In this document: piece after piece, positions 42,045 through 51,841 of the stretch
Layout of the letters: each line of letters starts with the position of its first letter
Position numbering within the stretch: the first letter of the stretch is position 1
Assembly: GCA_019694455.1 (NCBI GenBank)
Contig: JAIBBY010000028.1
Location: 1-63,605 of the forward strand
DNA: 63,605 nucleotides
Reading direction: 5' to 3'
Origin: Pirellulales bacterium
Lineage (GTDB): Bacteria > Planctomycetota > Planctomycetia > Pirellulales > JAEUIK01
Notes under the pieces: generated by a model
Told to the model about the DNA's origin: nothing
The model's input: only the letters and a program-made list of their open reading frames with translations
Databases searched by the model: none
Made by a program: the position numbers and the translations under genes

Positions 42045-44189
42045 TCACTTCGGCATCGGCAGCAACACCACTGCGTCCTCAGCAAACGACGCCTCGCCCG
42101 GCTTGCCGCTGATCTCGTATTGAATCTTCAATTGCTTGGCTACACCCGGCGCCGGATCGCCGCCGAAGCACGCGTTGTAGCCATCCGGCAGCTTCACCAG
42201 CGGAGAGTCGCCCAGTTGCTTCACCAATGCCTCGGTCACATCCTTCCAGGTTGAATCGGCGCCGTATTCCGCCTTGACGATCGACACCTTCATCGGCTCA
42301 AAATCGGCGCCGGCCAAGATCTCGCTCACATCCACATGGTTCTTCACCAGCTTCTGCGCGATCGCCAGCGTGGCCGCTGTCGCCGCCGCCTTGAGCTCGG
42401 CGTCCGGCATGGCGGCAACGGCCATCTTCAAGGTCGCAACGCTCGGATAGCGTTTGAGCACGTCAAGCACCAGCTTCTTTTCCGCCGGTTGTTGCGCCAC
42501 CGCCAGCGCCTGCTGACACATCTCCACGCGCTGCTCCTCGGGCAAGACAAACTGCCGCGCAATACGGATGTAGCCGCGTAGCGCGCGCACCTTGTACTTG
42601 TCCTCACCAATCGTCTTCGCTAGATCGAGTAGCACCGGCGCGGCGTCCTCCGTCATCCATTCCCCGAGCGCGCGAGTGCTGACATCCTGCAACTGCGGGT
42701 CGCTGCTTTTGGCCGCCGCGCCGACCGCCTCCAGCGCCTTGGCGCCCCCCACGGCCGCCAGCACCTCCAGCACCGCCCCTTTTGTCGCCGCCGTCGATGC
42801 GCGATCCACCGCAGCCGCCAGCTCCGTGGCGCACGCCTCTCGATCCGGCATCCGCACACTGGCCTCCTTAAGCGCTCGCTCGGCCACCTCTCGGTCTGCG
42901 GCATGCGCCGGCGCCACCACTTGCGCGATCAAAACCGGCAAATCTTTGGCGCCGACCGTCTTTCCCAGTGCGGTCAACGCCACCGCTCGCGTGGCCGCAT
43001 CCGCGTGTTCGAGCGCTTTGACCAACAGCGGCGTCGCTTCGATCCGCCTTTGCCCCACGGTGTCGATCAGCAGCCGATACTTGGCTCCGGCGGAAGTTGG
43101 CAGCAAGGCCACAATTTGAGCATTCACTTTCTCGCCCGGCAGCGCGGCCAGCGCCGCGTTGGCGGACGTCGCCAGTTCGGCGTCGGGGTCAGTCCCGGCG
43201 TCCAACAGCGTCGCCAAGCATGACTCGTTCCCCACGCGGCCCAAGGCGCCAACCGCCGCGATGCGCACTGGCTTGGAGCCGGAAGCCGCAAACTGTAGCA
43301 CGCGCGCCAAGTCGATCGTCTTGGGTCGATCGGCCATCGCTTGCAAGATGAGCGCCCCACGCTCGGGCGTCGCCTGGGCAACCTGATCGGCCAGCACCCG
43401 ATCAACTTCGCCGCCAGCAAACTCGCGAGCCGTGCCGAGCGCCACCTGAAACAACCCCTCATCAGGCGATTGCAGTTGCTCCATGAGCAGCGGGATACCA
43501 TCTTGCCCGCGTGCCAAGATCGCGCCGCGCGTCGCCTCAGACACTCTTGGCTTTGGCACGTCGGCCTTGCGCACTTCGTCATAAATCTTCGTCGCCATGG
43601 CCGCATTGCCATCGGCCTGCAATCGCTCGGCGCACAGCACCAAACCTTCGGCCACCGCCGAACGCACCGCCATCGGCTCGATAGCCAGTTGGCCACGCAG
43701 CGCCTCAATGGCCGCCGCGTCGCCAATGCGACCCAGCGCCACCGCCGCCGCAGCCGCCACCTGCGCGTCGCTATCCGTCAGTCTGGCGCGCAATTGCTCG
43801 CCGGCGCCCGCATCGCGCCGCACGCCAATCGAATTGATCACGCCCACCAGCAACTTACCTTGCAAAGTGTCGCTGGCTGTCCGCAGCGCATCGTCGGCCG
43901 CCGCGCCGGGAATCGCCTCCAACGCGATACGCGCCCAAGACGCCAACTCCAGGTCGGTCAGCAGCTTCGCCAAATCAGGAACCGCTGCGCTGGAGCCGTC
44001 GATCGCCAGCCGCTTGCAGGCAATTGCCTTGTCGGCCGCCGGCGCGTCGGAACGCAAAATCGCCAGCAACTTGGCTTCTTCCTCGGGCGACACTTTGTGC
44101 CCCCCTTCGGCCCAGGCCGCTGGCGCGACTAAGGTAAAGACCAAGGCGGCCATCACGAACCAGCGGAAAGCATATTGTTTGATGAACAT
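42045..44189 (-). CDS. Exported HEAT-repeat protein
   Basis: 714 residues from the ATG at 44187-44189. A signal peptide (MFIKQYAFRWFVMAALVFTLVAPAAWAEGG) is followed by about 18 HEAT-like helical repeats, for example VAAAAAVALGRIGDAAAIEALRGQL and RIAAVGALGRVGNESCLATLLDAG. The repeats end near residue 640. The last 70 residues are beta-rich (MKVSIVKAEYGADSTWKDVTEALVKQLGDSP), resembling planctomycete proteins where a HEAT scaffold carries a DUF-type C-terminal domain. Probably periplasmic and a protein-binding scaffold. The Gfo/Idh gene ends 56 bases upstream, so the two may be in one operon. Confidence 0.88.
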   Translation of the reverse strand: MFIKQYAFRWFVMAALVFTLVAPAAWAEGGHKVSPEEEAKLLAILRSDAPAADKAIACKRLAIDGSSAAVPDLAKLLTDLELASWARIALEAIPGAAADDALRTASDTLQGKLLVGVINSIGVRRDAGAGEQLRARLTDSDAQVAAAAAVALGRIGDAAAIEALRGQLAIEPMAVRSAVAEGLVLCAERLQADGNAAMATKIYDEVRKADVPKPRVSEATRGAILARGQDGIPLLMEQLQSPDEGLFQVALGTAREFAGGEVDRVLADQVAQATPERGALILQAMADRPKTIDLARVLQFAASGSKPVRIAAVGALGRVGNESCLATLLDAGTDPDAELATSANAALAALPGEKVNAQIVALLPTSAGAKYRLLIDTVGQRRIEATPLLVKALEHADAATRAVALTALGKTVGAKDLPVLIAQVVAPAHAADREVAERALKEASVRMPDREACATELAAAVDRASTAATKGAVLEVLAAVGGAKALEAVGAAAKSSDPQLQDVSTRALGEWMTEDAAPVLLDLAKTIGEDKYKVRALRGYIRIARQFVLPEEQRVEMCQQALAVAQQPAEKKLVLDVLKRYPSVATLKMAVAAMPDAELKAAATAATLAIAQKLVKNHVDVSEILAGADFEPMKVSIVKAEYGADSTWKDVTEALVKQLGDSPLVKLPDGYNACFGGDPAPGVAKQLKIQYEISGKPGEASFAEDAVVLLPMPK

Positions 44190-44245
44190 AATTGCGTATC
44201 TCGAACAATGAGGAGGTGTCGCGAAGCTTTGCGCCAAGAAGACTA

Positions 44246-45532
44246 TTACAGCCGCCACGGCTCCCGCAGCGCCTCAGAACGCAAACGGTTGGCCGGTTCG
44301 TCGTCGACGAATTCGTTCTTCGCCAGGTCGTACTTGACCTGCCGACCCAAATAGAGCGCGATGTTCGCCGCGTGGCAGGCGATGTGCGCGTTGCAGGCCG
44401 CGTCGGCGTTCCCCTTTGGCAGGCTGCGCGTCTTCACACAGTCGAGAAAATCGCGCACGTGGAATGTCGCCGGGTAGCCGCCGATCTCCTCGACCGTCCG
44501 CCCCGCCAATAGCTCCGGCGAGCTGAGAACCAGCTTCCCGCTGTCCCCCGCTTCCACCCAGCCCGTCTCCCCTTCAAATCGCACCGGGCAAGACCCCAGC
44601 GGTATCCAACCCGTCTCGCGGAAGATCAACTCCACGCCATTCTCGTAGCGCGCCACCAGTTGCCCATCTTTTGGCGCGTTATATTCGACCGGGGGCGGGC
44701 AGTCTCCCACCGCCCATTGGCAAAGGTCGACGCAGTGCGATCCCCATTCCAGCACGCCGCCCCCCACCAAGCCGCCCCCCTTTTCAAAGTTGAAGCCGTC
44801 CAGCAGCTTGGCGTTAAAGGGTCTCCACGCGGCGGGACCAAGATACAGATCCCAGTCCACCACCTCTCGGCTCGGCTCGGGCTCCGCGGGCAACCAACCG
44901 CTCATCAGCGCTTGCATCCCCGCCGGGTGCGCGTAAACCTTTTTGAGCTTGCCCAATCGGCCCGACCGAGCCAACTCGCAGGCGAAAGCGAAGTGCGGCA
45001 GGTTGCGCCGCTGCGTGCCCGCCTGAAAAACGCGGGCGGTGCGGCGCATCGTTTCTGCCAGGATCAGGCTTTGCGCAATGTTCTTGGTGCAAGGTTTTTC
45101 GCAATACATATCCTTGCCGGCCTTCGCGGCCAACATGGCGGCCGTGGCGTGCCAGTTGGGCCCCGTCGCGATCAGCACCGCGTCGATGTCGCTGCGGTCC
45201 AATAGCTCGCGCAGGTCGCGATACATGGCGCAGTTTTGATTGCCATACTGCTTGTCGGCCATCTCCTTAACTTTGACGCGGCGCTCCTCCTTGATGTCGC
45301 AAACCGCCGCGAACTGCACGTCTTTCTGCTCCAGAAAGCAGCCCAGGTCGTACGTGCCGCGATTGCCAATGCCGATCCCGCCCAGCACGACGCGCTCGCT
45401 CGGCGCTACGGCGCCATCGCGCCCCAGGGCCGAACTCGGGATGATCGTCGGCGCCACCAGCGCAGCACTTGTCGCTGCCGCGGCCGATTTCAAAAACTGA
45501 CGCCGTGCGATGCCGCTTCGCGCTTTCACCAT
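44246..45532 (-). CDS. Tat-exported Gfo/Idh/MocA-family oxidoreductase
   Basis: 428 residues from the ATG at 45530-45532 (GGGAG seven bases upstream). A twin-arginine signal (IARRQFLKSAAAATSAALVAPTIIPSSALG) leads a Rossmann domain (RVVLGGIGIGNRGTYDLG), with EKPCTKNIAQSL carrying the conserved Lys and GGGLVGGGVLEWGSHCVDLCQWAV the second signature. Members of this subgroup with Tat signals are numerous in planctomycetes and act on sugars or glycosides in the periplasm, with cofactor loaded before export. Probable operon with the HEAT gene downstream. Confidence 0.93.
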   Translation of the reverse strand: MVKARSGIARRQFLKSAAAATSAALVAPTIIPSSALGRDGAVAPSERVVLGGIGIGNRGTYDLGCFLEQKDVQFAAVCDIKEERRVKVKEMADKQYGNQNCAMYRDLRELLDRSDIDAVLIATGPNWHATAAMLAAKAGKDMYCEKPCTKNIAQSLILAETMRRTARVFQAGTQRRNLPHFAFACELARSGRLGKLKKVYAHPAGMQALMSGWLPAEPEPSREVVDWDLYLGPAAWRPFNAKLLDGFNFEKGGGLVGGGVLEWGSHCVDLCQWAVGDCPPPVEYNAPKDGQLVARYENGVELIFRETGWIPLGSCPVRFEGETGWVEAGDSGKLVLSSPELLAGRTVEEIGGYPATFHVRDFLDCVKTRSLPKGNADAACNAHIACHAANIALYLGRQVKYDLAKNEFVDDEPANRLRSEALREPWRL

Positions 45533-45709
45533 GGTTGCTCTCCCATTCGTTGCAATCCGAACAATGCCGGGCTGGCGCGCCTCGACGACAACAGCATACT
45601 GCCGCGGCAAGCGCCAATCCAGTTGCGCCCGCCACTCACGCCGGGTGATGCCGTACGCCGCCCGATCTTTGACGAAGATTTTACAGCGCGACCACTACCT
45701 TGCGCCGCC

Positions 45710-46993
45710 TTATTGGCTGGGTCGCGGCGAGTCGTGAACCAGCTTCAGCGCGCTCTCGATCAAGATCTCGCCGGTCCGCTCTCCCAGCGACGTCTCAGAA
45801 ACGTAGTCGTAGCGCTCAAAACTCTTGAAGTCGACCTTGGTCAAAATGTACCCAAAGGCGTCGTTGGTCAAACCGAACAGCAGGTTGTGTTTGCCGTTCA
45901 TGTTGCGCTTGAGGTAGTAGCCGATGTTCGGCAGCGCCTCGCCAGGAATCGTCACGATCTGCGCATTGCCGATGTTGACCAGATTCATCCGCGAGTTGAT
46001 CGACTTGTCGTCGTTGTGCGGATACTTGAGCGGCGAGCCCTTTAAGATCATCCACATCAGTCGCGAGTCGACCGGAAACTTCACCTGTAGCGCGTGGCAC
46101 GACAGCGCCGGATCAGCCTGCGGCTTTTCGTCCTTCACAATGCGCTGCGCCTCCGACGCCATCAGGTGACCAATGCGCAAGCACTCTTCCCAGGTGCGGG
46201 CGTCGTGCCAGCGCGCCTTCAAGGGATCGGAGGGCTGGTCCAACAGTCGATTATCGGCAGTGATCATGCCCCCTTGCGCGCCGTTCATAAACATGCCCAT
46301 CCCCCCCATGTCGGCCTCTAGCTTGTCGCACAAGGGACCCACCAGATCGGGACTGAGAATGCCTTGGCGGTTGCCCAGCACCTCGGGATGGATCGCGTAA
46401 TTGACGAGCGTGCAGATCGTCTTGCCTTCTGGAGTCACTGCCTGTATCACGCTCATCCGCGGATCGAATAGCTCCGGCGCATAGTAGTTATAGGAGATCT
46501 TGCCTTCCGCTTTGCCGGTGGCGATCTTCAATTGCGCCGGCTGCAGTTGGTCAATCGCCGCGTTGATCGCCTTGGCCGCCTGGTTGCACACATAGTCCAT
46601 GTACTTCAGGTTGCCGCCCGGTTTGCCAGTCAGGCTCGGAAAGCCATAGCAGTCGGGCGCGCTGTGCGTGTGCGTCGAGCCGATCAAGATGTTGTCGGCC
46701 GGGATCCGCGGTACCTGCTTGTGGACGCGCGCGCAAAGCACCCCCGGAAAGCCCAACAAGTCAAGCTGCACCACCGCCACGCGCACGTCCCCCTGCTCCA
46801 GCACCAGCGCGCGGGCGTGCAAATCGCCTTGTTTGCTCGTCGCCGGAGCCCCCGCTCCCACACCGCCAGAAAGTGGCAACAGCGGATCAGGAGTGATCAG
46901 CTCCTTCCCCACGCCGACCTTGAATTCGGCCCGCGCTAGCGAGGCGAAAAGACATCCGACAACCAGGCAAATCAAGAGTCGATATCGAAGCAT
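45710..46993 (-). CDS. Neutral/alkaline ceramidase-like exported protein
   Basis: A 427-residue protein with signal peptide (MLRYRLLICLVVGCLFASLARAEF). Family blocks of the neutral/alkaline non-lysosomal ceramidases are present: VGVGKELITPDPLLPLSG at the start, NILIGSTHTHSAPD (His zinc ligands), VNYAIHPEVLG (His) and FMNGAQGGMI. The C-terminal domain of true ceramidases is largely absent, so this is a short, catalytic-core member, and the acyl-amide substrate may differ. Located in the periplasm or outside. The stop is 177 bases upstream of the Gfo/Idh start on the same strand. Confidence 0.88.
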   Translation of the reverse strand: MLRYRLLICLVVGCLFASLARAEFKVGVGKELITPDPLLPLSGGVGAGAPATSKQGDLHARALVLEQGDVRVAVVQLDLLGFPGVLCARVHKQVPRIPADNILIGSTHTHSAPDCYGFPSLTGKPGGNLKYMDYVCNQAAKAINAAIDQLQPAQLKIATGKAEGKISYNYYAPELFDPRMSVIQAVTPEGKTICTLVNYAIHPEVLGNRQGILSPDLVGPLCDKLEADMGGMGMFMNGAQGGMITADNRLLDQPSDPLKARWHDARTWEECLRIGHLMASEAQRIVKDEKPQADPALSCHALQVKFPVDSRLMWMILKGSPLKYPHNDDKSINSRMNLVNIGNAQIVTIPGEALPNIGYYLKRNMNGKHNLLFGLTNDAFGYILTKVDFKSFERYDYVSETSLGERTGEILIESALKLVHDSPRPSQ

Positions 46994-47243
46994 GAAACGT
47001 CTCGTGGGCTAAAGTGCCAGAAGCATGTTCGTGGCGCGCGAATCCGCGCGCCGGTCGATTATACCCCCCATAGCGCGCGTTTGTGGCGCCATGCTCGAAA
47101 AGCGCCGCCGCTCCCTGATAAAAGCGAGCGATCTCTCAATTCACGCTGCCGCACCATGCCTCCGAACCACGCCAGCGCGCTGCTGGTCAACGCGATTGAC
47201 CGTTGCGCTGCGTGCGCAGCATCTCCTTACGAACTCTGCTGCT

Positions 47244-49400
47244 CTATTTCTTCACGCGTTCAAACGTCAGCCCTGGCGCCGTTGGCGGCGCGCCAGCGAG
47301 CGAGAACTGCCACTTGTCCGGCCCCAGCGGCTTCACGGCGCCGGCCATCGAACCTTGCCCTTCGCTTGCAAATTCCAACTCATCGGCGGTCGACGCCAAG
47401 GTGCCCTTCAGTTCCACGGGCGGCTTGCCGTCCGTGGCGGCCTTCCACTGAAACTGCGAGTCCTCCGTGATCTTCAGGTCGATCTGCGTGCCGTCGGCCT
47501 TGGCTCGCCACAGGCCAACCAAATCGATCTCCGGCGCTGGCGCCGCATCAGGCGCGGCGGGCGTAGCGGGTTTCGGCGTAGCGTTTGCCGGCGCGAGCGC
47601 GTCGAGCATCCGCTTGGCAGTGGCGTCCTTTGGCTGATTCGCGACCACCACCTTCAGCGCGTCGATCGCCGACTGCTTGTCGCCCAACACCAAGGCGTGA
47701 TACGCCAGCACGAAGTGCGCCGCTGAGTCGTTGGGGTTCGCCTCGGTAAAGTCGTGCAGCTTATCTAACTGCTTCTGATAGTCGTCGGTGTTGCCATACA
47801 GACTGCTCATCGTGGTCCAGTCCATCCCTGGCGCGCTCGATAGCAGCGAGTTAAGCGCCGCCGCGGCCTGCTTGTAGTCACCCAGCGCAAACAAGGCCAA
47901 GGCGCGCACCTCATGCACCACCGGATCGCCCGGCAATTTGGCCAGCGCCGCATCGAACTTCGCCAGCGAACCGCGATAGTCGCCCGACTTGAACAGGGCC
48001 AGGCCCTCGTCGAATAGCTTCGTCGCCTGCGCTGCCGCCGGATCAGCCGGCGGCGAATCGATGGGCGCGCTCGCGCCACCATCGCCGCTATTGACGTCGG
48101 ACGAATATGTGTTGACGACGATCGGTTGCGAGTAGTCGTACGGAGCCGGACTGGCCGCCACCGCGCTGGTGTAGTACGGGTTGTAGTAACCTCCGCCATA
48201 CCCCCAGCCGCTGGTCATGGACCCTAGCCCCCAGCCCACCGCTCCCCACGCCAGCGGCCGATACCAATTGCTCCCCCAATAGTTGTTCCAGCAGCCGTTG
48301 TACCAACCATAGTGCGGATTGATGCAGTGGTTGTGCCAGTTGCCGGCCCAGCCATTCCCTCCCCAGCCGCCGCCCCAGCCCCAGCCGGGATTGTTCCAAT
48401 TGGGTCGATCCCAGCCAGGCCGGTTGCCAATTCCGACATTGCCGCCACCGATGTTCCCGATGCCAATGTTGCCACCGCCAATGTTCACATCGTTGCCGAT
48501 ATTGATGTTCCCCCCTGGTCGTCCCGGTCGGTTTCCGCCAATGCTCGGCCGATCGCCGATGCCGGGCCGGTCACCAGGGCGTCCCGGTCGATTACCAATG
48601 CCGGGACGGTCGCCGGGCACGCCCGGTCGATTGCCAGGGATGCTCGGTCGATTGCCGCCGCCAGGGCGTCCCGGTAGGTTGCCGATTCCAGGGCGGTCGC
48701 CAGGCGTTCCAGGCCGATTTCCCGGGATGCTCGGTCGATTGCCGCCCCCCGGCTGACCCGGTCGGCTGCCAGGGATACTGGGTCGGTTGCCACCGCCCGG
48801 TCGTCCCACGTTGCCCGGCAAAGTCGTCGGGCGATTCCCGCCAATATTGGGCCGATTTCCGCCGGTGCCCGGCAAGTTGCCGCCGCCAGGACGGTTACCA
48901 ATGTTTGGTCGATTCGCGCTGGCCAGACCACCGGAAGGAAACGAGGGGCGCGTCGTCGGCCCCACGTTACTTGGCGGGCGCACGCTCGGTCGATTGGCGA
49001 TGTTGCCGCTTCCTGGTCGAGCACCCGGCGAGAAGTTCGGCCGCCCCCCCGAAGGATGAAAGTTGCCGCCACCGGGCCGCGCGCCAACATTCGGCCGCAC
49101 ACCTCCACTGGGGCGCGACGCCTGATTCATCGATGGCCGGCTCATGTTCGGTCGCGACATTTGCGGGCGTGAAGTCTGCGGGCGCGACATCGAGTGTCCC
49201 CCGCCATAGCCTCCCATCGAACGGCCCCCGCCACCCCCCATGTGTCCCATCGAGGGCCGGGCACCGCCATGCATGCCCCCCCCTCCTCTACCGCCGCCAC
49301 CACCTCCCCGGCCGCCTCGGCCATCGGCGATACCCGTCCAGTGCAGCAAACAAACAACGATCAACAGTCGTGTCAGCCGTGGGCAAACAAACCTGTTCAT
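47244..49400 (-). CDS. Exported Gly/Asn/Pro-rich repeat protein with TPR and beta C-terminal domain
   Basis: 718 residues from the ATG at 49398-49400 (AAGG nine bases upstream), with a signal peptide (RLLIVVCLLHWTGIADG). Residues about 25-335 are low complexity, with repeats of GGGNRPSIPGNRPG(T/V)PGDRPGIGN. An aromatic Gly/Asn/Trp segment (about 340-410, NNPGWGWGGGWGGNGWAGNWHNH) follows, then GAVGWGLGSMTSGWGYGGGYY. TPR repeats (about 460-600, ATKLFDEGLALFKSGDYRGSLAKFDAALAKLPGD) come next. The last 90 residues are a beta-rich domain (DLVGLWRAKADGTQIDLKITEDSQFQWKA). Likely an envelope scaffold; function unknown. The SnoaL-like gene ends 30 bases upstream on the same strand, probable operon. Confidence 0.88.
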   Translation of the reverse strand: MNRFVCPRLTRLLIVVCLLHWTGIADGRGGRGGGGGGRGGGGMHGGARPSMGHMGGGGGRSMGGYGGGHSMSRPQTSRPQMSRPNMSRPSMNQASRPSGGVRPNVGARPGGGNFHPSGGRPNFSPGARPGSGNIANRPSVRPPSNVGPTTRPSFPSGGLASANRPNIGNRPGGGNLPGTGGNRPNIGGNRPTTLPGNVGRPGGGNRPSIPGSRPGQPGGGNRPSIPGNRPGTPGDRPGIGNLPGRPGGGNRPSIPGNRPGVPGDRPGIGNRPGRPGDRPGIGDRPSIGGNRPGRPGGNINIGNDVNIGGGNIGIGNIGGGNVGIGNRPGWDRPNWNNPGWGWGGGWGGNGWAGNWHNHCINPHYGWYNGCWNNYWGSNWYRPLAWGAVGWGLGSMTSGWGYGGGYYNPYYTSAVAASPAPYDYSQPIVVNTYSSDVNSGDGGASAPIDSPPADPAAAQATKLFDEGLALFKSGDYRGSLAKFDAALAKLPGDPVVHEVRALALFALGDYKQAAAALNSLLSSAPGMDWTTMSSLYGNTDDYQKQLDKLHDFTEANPNDSAAHFVLAYHALVLGDKQSAIDALKVVVANQPKDATAKRMLDALAPANATPKPATPAAPDAAPAPEIDLVGLWRAKADGTQIDLKITEDSQFQWKAATDGKPPVELKGTLASTADELEFASEGQGSMAGAVKPLGPDKWQFSLAGAPPTAPGLTFERVKK

Positions 49401-49429
49401 GACTTCTACCCTTATCATCGAGCGGTGCG

Positions 49430-50356
49430 CTACTTGCCAACGGCCTCGGGCCGACGCGTCACGGTAATGTCGAAATCCTCCGCGAGGCTGTCGCCAATGA
49501 TCCGATCGACCCCCTCGATGGCAAAATGGTCTTCGTCCTTCACGATGATGTGCAACGTCACATGCGATGTCGTCCCATCCGGGTTCACCGACTCCGACTT
49601 GATCACCGCCCCATCGTCAACCATCGTCCAGCCCCCCACCGCAAAGCCGCCATCGGCGTCAAACAGCCAGGAGCGAATCTGCCCCGCCGCCGGATCCCAA
49701 CCGATGCGATGCGTCGACTTGCGCTGCTCCCCTTCCGCTGACTCGTAGGCGTAGTCGCCCAACAGATAATTCTTGTCGTCCGACCAGTGGTAGTTGATTG
49801 CCACCCTACCGTCGGCGCCTTCGTTGAGCCAATCTCCCACCAGCCAACTCAACGCTTGCAGGTGATCGTGCGGACTCAGCGTCGGCGTCTCCGCGAAGTC
49901 GCGAAACGACGCCAGTCGCCACTGCTTCTCGGGCTTGGCCCACACCGCGATATAGCGAAATCGCGAAGTCTCCTCGCCATCCGCCGTGGTCATCGCGCGC
50001 GTCCCTTCTTCAATCGCCACCGGCCCAACCAACCGCACAGTTTCGATGTCCAGCGCCAACTTCACCCCCGCGTATCGCTCAAAGAACGAGGTCAGGATTG
50101 ACTTGATCTCCTCGTTGCCTCGGTAGATCACCCCCGCCTCGTCGATCAGTTCCCCTTGCGGCAAGAACGCCGCGGCCACGGCATCCGCCTTGCCTTCGTT
50201 GAACGACTTAAGCACCTGCTCGTGACTCGACTTCACCGCGGCAATCGCCGTTGCTTCCGGATCGTCATCCGCCATGACGGGCGTGACCAGCGCCAAACCG
50301 ATCAGCGCAACCAGGCGCCAGGATTTCAACCGTTGCGAAATCGAATATTGCGACAT
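49430..50356 (-). CDS. Exported SnoaL/NTF2-like domain protein
   Basis: A 308-residue protein; AAGGA seven bases before the ATG. A signal peptide (about residues 14-30) precedes a SnoaL/DUF4440-like domain (about 35-145): AIAAVKSSHEQVLKSFNEGKADAVAAAFLPQGELIDEAGVIYRGNEEI, then RYIAVWAKPEKQWRLASFRD. A second beta-rich region (about 155-300, SWLVGDWLNEGADGRVAINYHWSDD) follows. This two-domain architecture is common in planctomycetes as SgcJ/EcaC-family proteins. No catalytic residues can be assigned; a small-molecule binding role is likely. Upstream partner of the glycine-rich protein gene. Confidence 0.85.
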   Translation of the reverse strand: MSQYSISQRLKSWRLVALIGLALVTPVMADDDPEATAIAAVKSSHEQVLKSFNEGKADAVAAAFLPQGELIDEAGVIYRGNEEIKSILTSFFERYAGVKLALDIETVRLVGPVAIEEGTRAMTTADGEETSRFRYIAVWAKPEKQWRLASFRDFAETPTLSPHDHLQALSWLVGDWLNEGADGRVAINYHWSDDKNYLLGDYAYESAEGEQRKSTHRIGWDPAAGQIRSWLFDADGGFAVGGWTMVDDGAVIKSESVNPDGTTSHVTLHIIVKDEDHFAIEGVDRIIGDSLAEDFDITVTRRPEAVGK

Positions 50357-50629
50357 CGGACGATCCTTGTGAAAAAACTAGTCGGTTAAGCGAACAGCGC
50401 TGCGCTTCGCGCGACATGTGCGCAAGCAAACACATAGGCCGCTCTGATGACGTTGGCCGTTGAAGTCGAGCCAAACGCGGCCCATGAGATTCCTGCCGTT
50501 ACCAAGCCAATCTGGCGCCTCGTCACACGACGCGTGACCTCATTGGCCAGATCGCTAACCGCGAATTCTATCACTGCCCGCGGCGCCATACGACAACCGG
50601 CGAGATTTCCTCCCCCCCTTCAGCAGGCT

Positions 50630-51841
50630 TCATGCCAGCCCGGCCCGCGCATTTCGCCGACTCCAATAGCGCCGCACAAACCACGGCCGATGGTCGGCCG
50701 TAACATGGCGCTCCATGGCGTACGTCCACTTCGCCAGCAGTCGATCCCCCTCGGCAAACGCCTCGGCCGGCGACGGCGGTTCGGCCAGCCAGCGGCACTC
50801 CACCTCGTCGCGCTCCGGCAGAAACCGCGGCGCCAGCGCCGCATAATTGCGCAGCACGGCGCGGTGCAACCGCTCGTGCCGCCACCATAGGCTGCTCCCG
50901 TCGGCGCGGTCAGTCGGCGGCGTTCCCAGTTCCAATGGCGCTTCGATCGCCACGGGCTTGAACAGGCCGGTGCATGGCGCCGCGCTGGCCGTCACCCAAT
51001 GTCGGCAGCCGTGGGGCGTTAACTCGGCCACCCAACTAGCCGTGGTCTGTGAAGCCGCGACCAGTCCCCCGGCGTGACAGCATGGCGCCCGCAGTCCGCC
51101 GTTCACCAGCGAATAGCGTGGCGGCCGATACTCGACGGGCCGGTTGCCATCCGCGCCGCCCCCATGATCGCGCAGTATCCGCATCAAGTCTCGCGGCGAA
51201 TTGGCCGCGCTGGCGCCTCGCTGTGTGATCGCGGCGCGTAGTCGGCAACCCGATACGCGCGTCTTGATCGCGTCGCTGTGTCGCGCGGCGAAGTCTGGTA
51301 TCGACAGTCCGTTCGAGATGCTGCGCGCGCCCCGGATTGGTTCGACCGCGTGTTCTCGCCCCGCCGTTTCCAGCACGAACGCGCACCGCGGATCGGCAAT
51401 GATAAAACTGTTGTGATACGTGAAGCGGCGGTTTTCGTGACCGCAGCCACCTCCCTGACCGTGCCGCTCCAACAACTCCACAATGGTGCGCACCGCCTCC
51501 GCCGCGCTGGCCGCCCGCTCCAGCGCCAGCCGAATCAAATCCATGCCCGTCAGCCCCAGCGCCTGGTACGGCTGCCGTGTGAACACCGCCTCGTTGCCAA
51601 TCGTCACGCCATGTTCGTTGGCGCCGATCTCGGCGCCGAACATCCAATAGGGGCGGCTAAGCAGCACCGCGTGCGTTTCGCGCGCCTGCGGTATCTCGAT
51701 CCAGGTGCAGCGTACGCTAGCCCCGGCCGGATGCGCGCGCCGCGGTTGCCAGTCGAGATGCTGCGCTTCGTTGGGATCGCGATCCGAGTTCTTGGCGAAC
51801 AGCACGCGGCCTGGCGCGACGATGGCGAGAGTGTCACACAT
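50630..51841 (-). CDS. Secernin-like C69-family peptidase
   Basis: 403 residues from the ATG at 51839-51841. The N-terminus MCDTLAIVAPGRVLFAKNSDRDPNEAQ is the secernin/C69 hallmark: removal of Met would expose Cys2 as the N-terminal nucleophile, and the FAKNSDR motif is conserved. Other blocks are GAEIGANEHGVTIGNEAVFTR and HENRRFTYHNSFIIADPR. The region continues with HAVEPIRGARSISNGLSIPDF and SLVNGGLRAPCCHAGG. No signal peptide, so it is cytoplasmic. Dipeptidase or amidase activity is likely by family; substrate unknown. The start overlaps by eight bases the end of the upstream membrane-protein gene. Confidence 0.92.
   Translation of the reverse strand: MCDTLAIVAPGRVLFAKNSDRDPNEAQHLDWQPRRAHPAGASVRCTWIEIPQARETHAVLLSRPYWMFGAEIGANEHGVTIGNEAVFTRQPYQALGLTGMDLIRLALERAASAAEAVRTIVELLERHGQGGGCGHENRRFTYHNSFIIADPRCAFVLETAGREHAVEPIRGARSISNGLSIPDFAARHSDAIKTRVSGCRLRAAITQRGASAANSPRDLMRILRDHGGGADGNRPVEYRPPRYSLVNGGLRAPCCHAGGLVAASQTTASWVAELTPHGCRHWVTASAAPCTGLFKPVAIEAPLELGTPPTDRADGSSLWWRHERLHRAVLRNYAALAPRFLPERDEVECRWLAEPPSPAEAFAEGDRLLAKWTYAMERHVTADHRPWFVRRYWSRRNARAGLA

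Noticed and set aside
47033..47052. Hairpin with 8-bp GC stem upstream of the ceramidase-like gene
   Set aside because: The stem is perfect but made of alternating G and C, which is common in this composition, with no T-run and no conserved position.
50386..50589. Minus-strand ORF of 67 codons between the SnoaL-like and secernin-like genes
   Set aside because: No ribosome-binding site, and the plus-strand complement reads no better. Insufficient support to call a gene.
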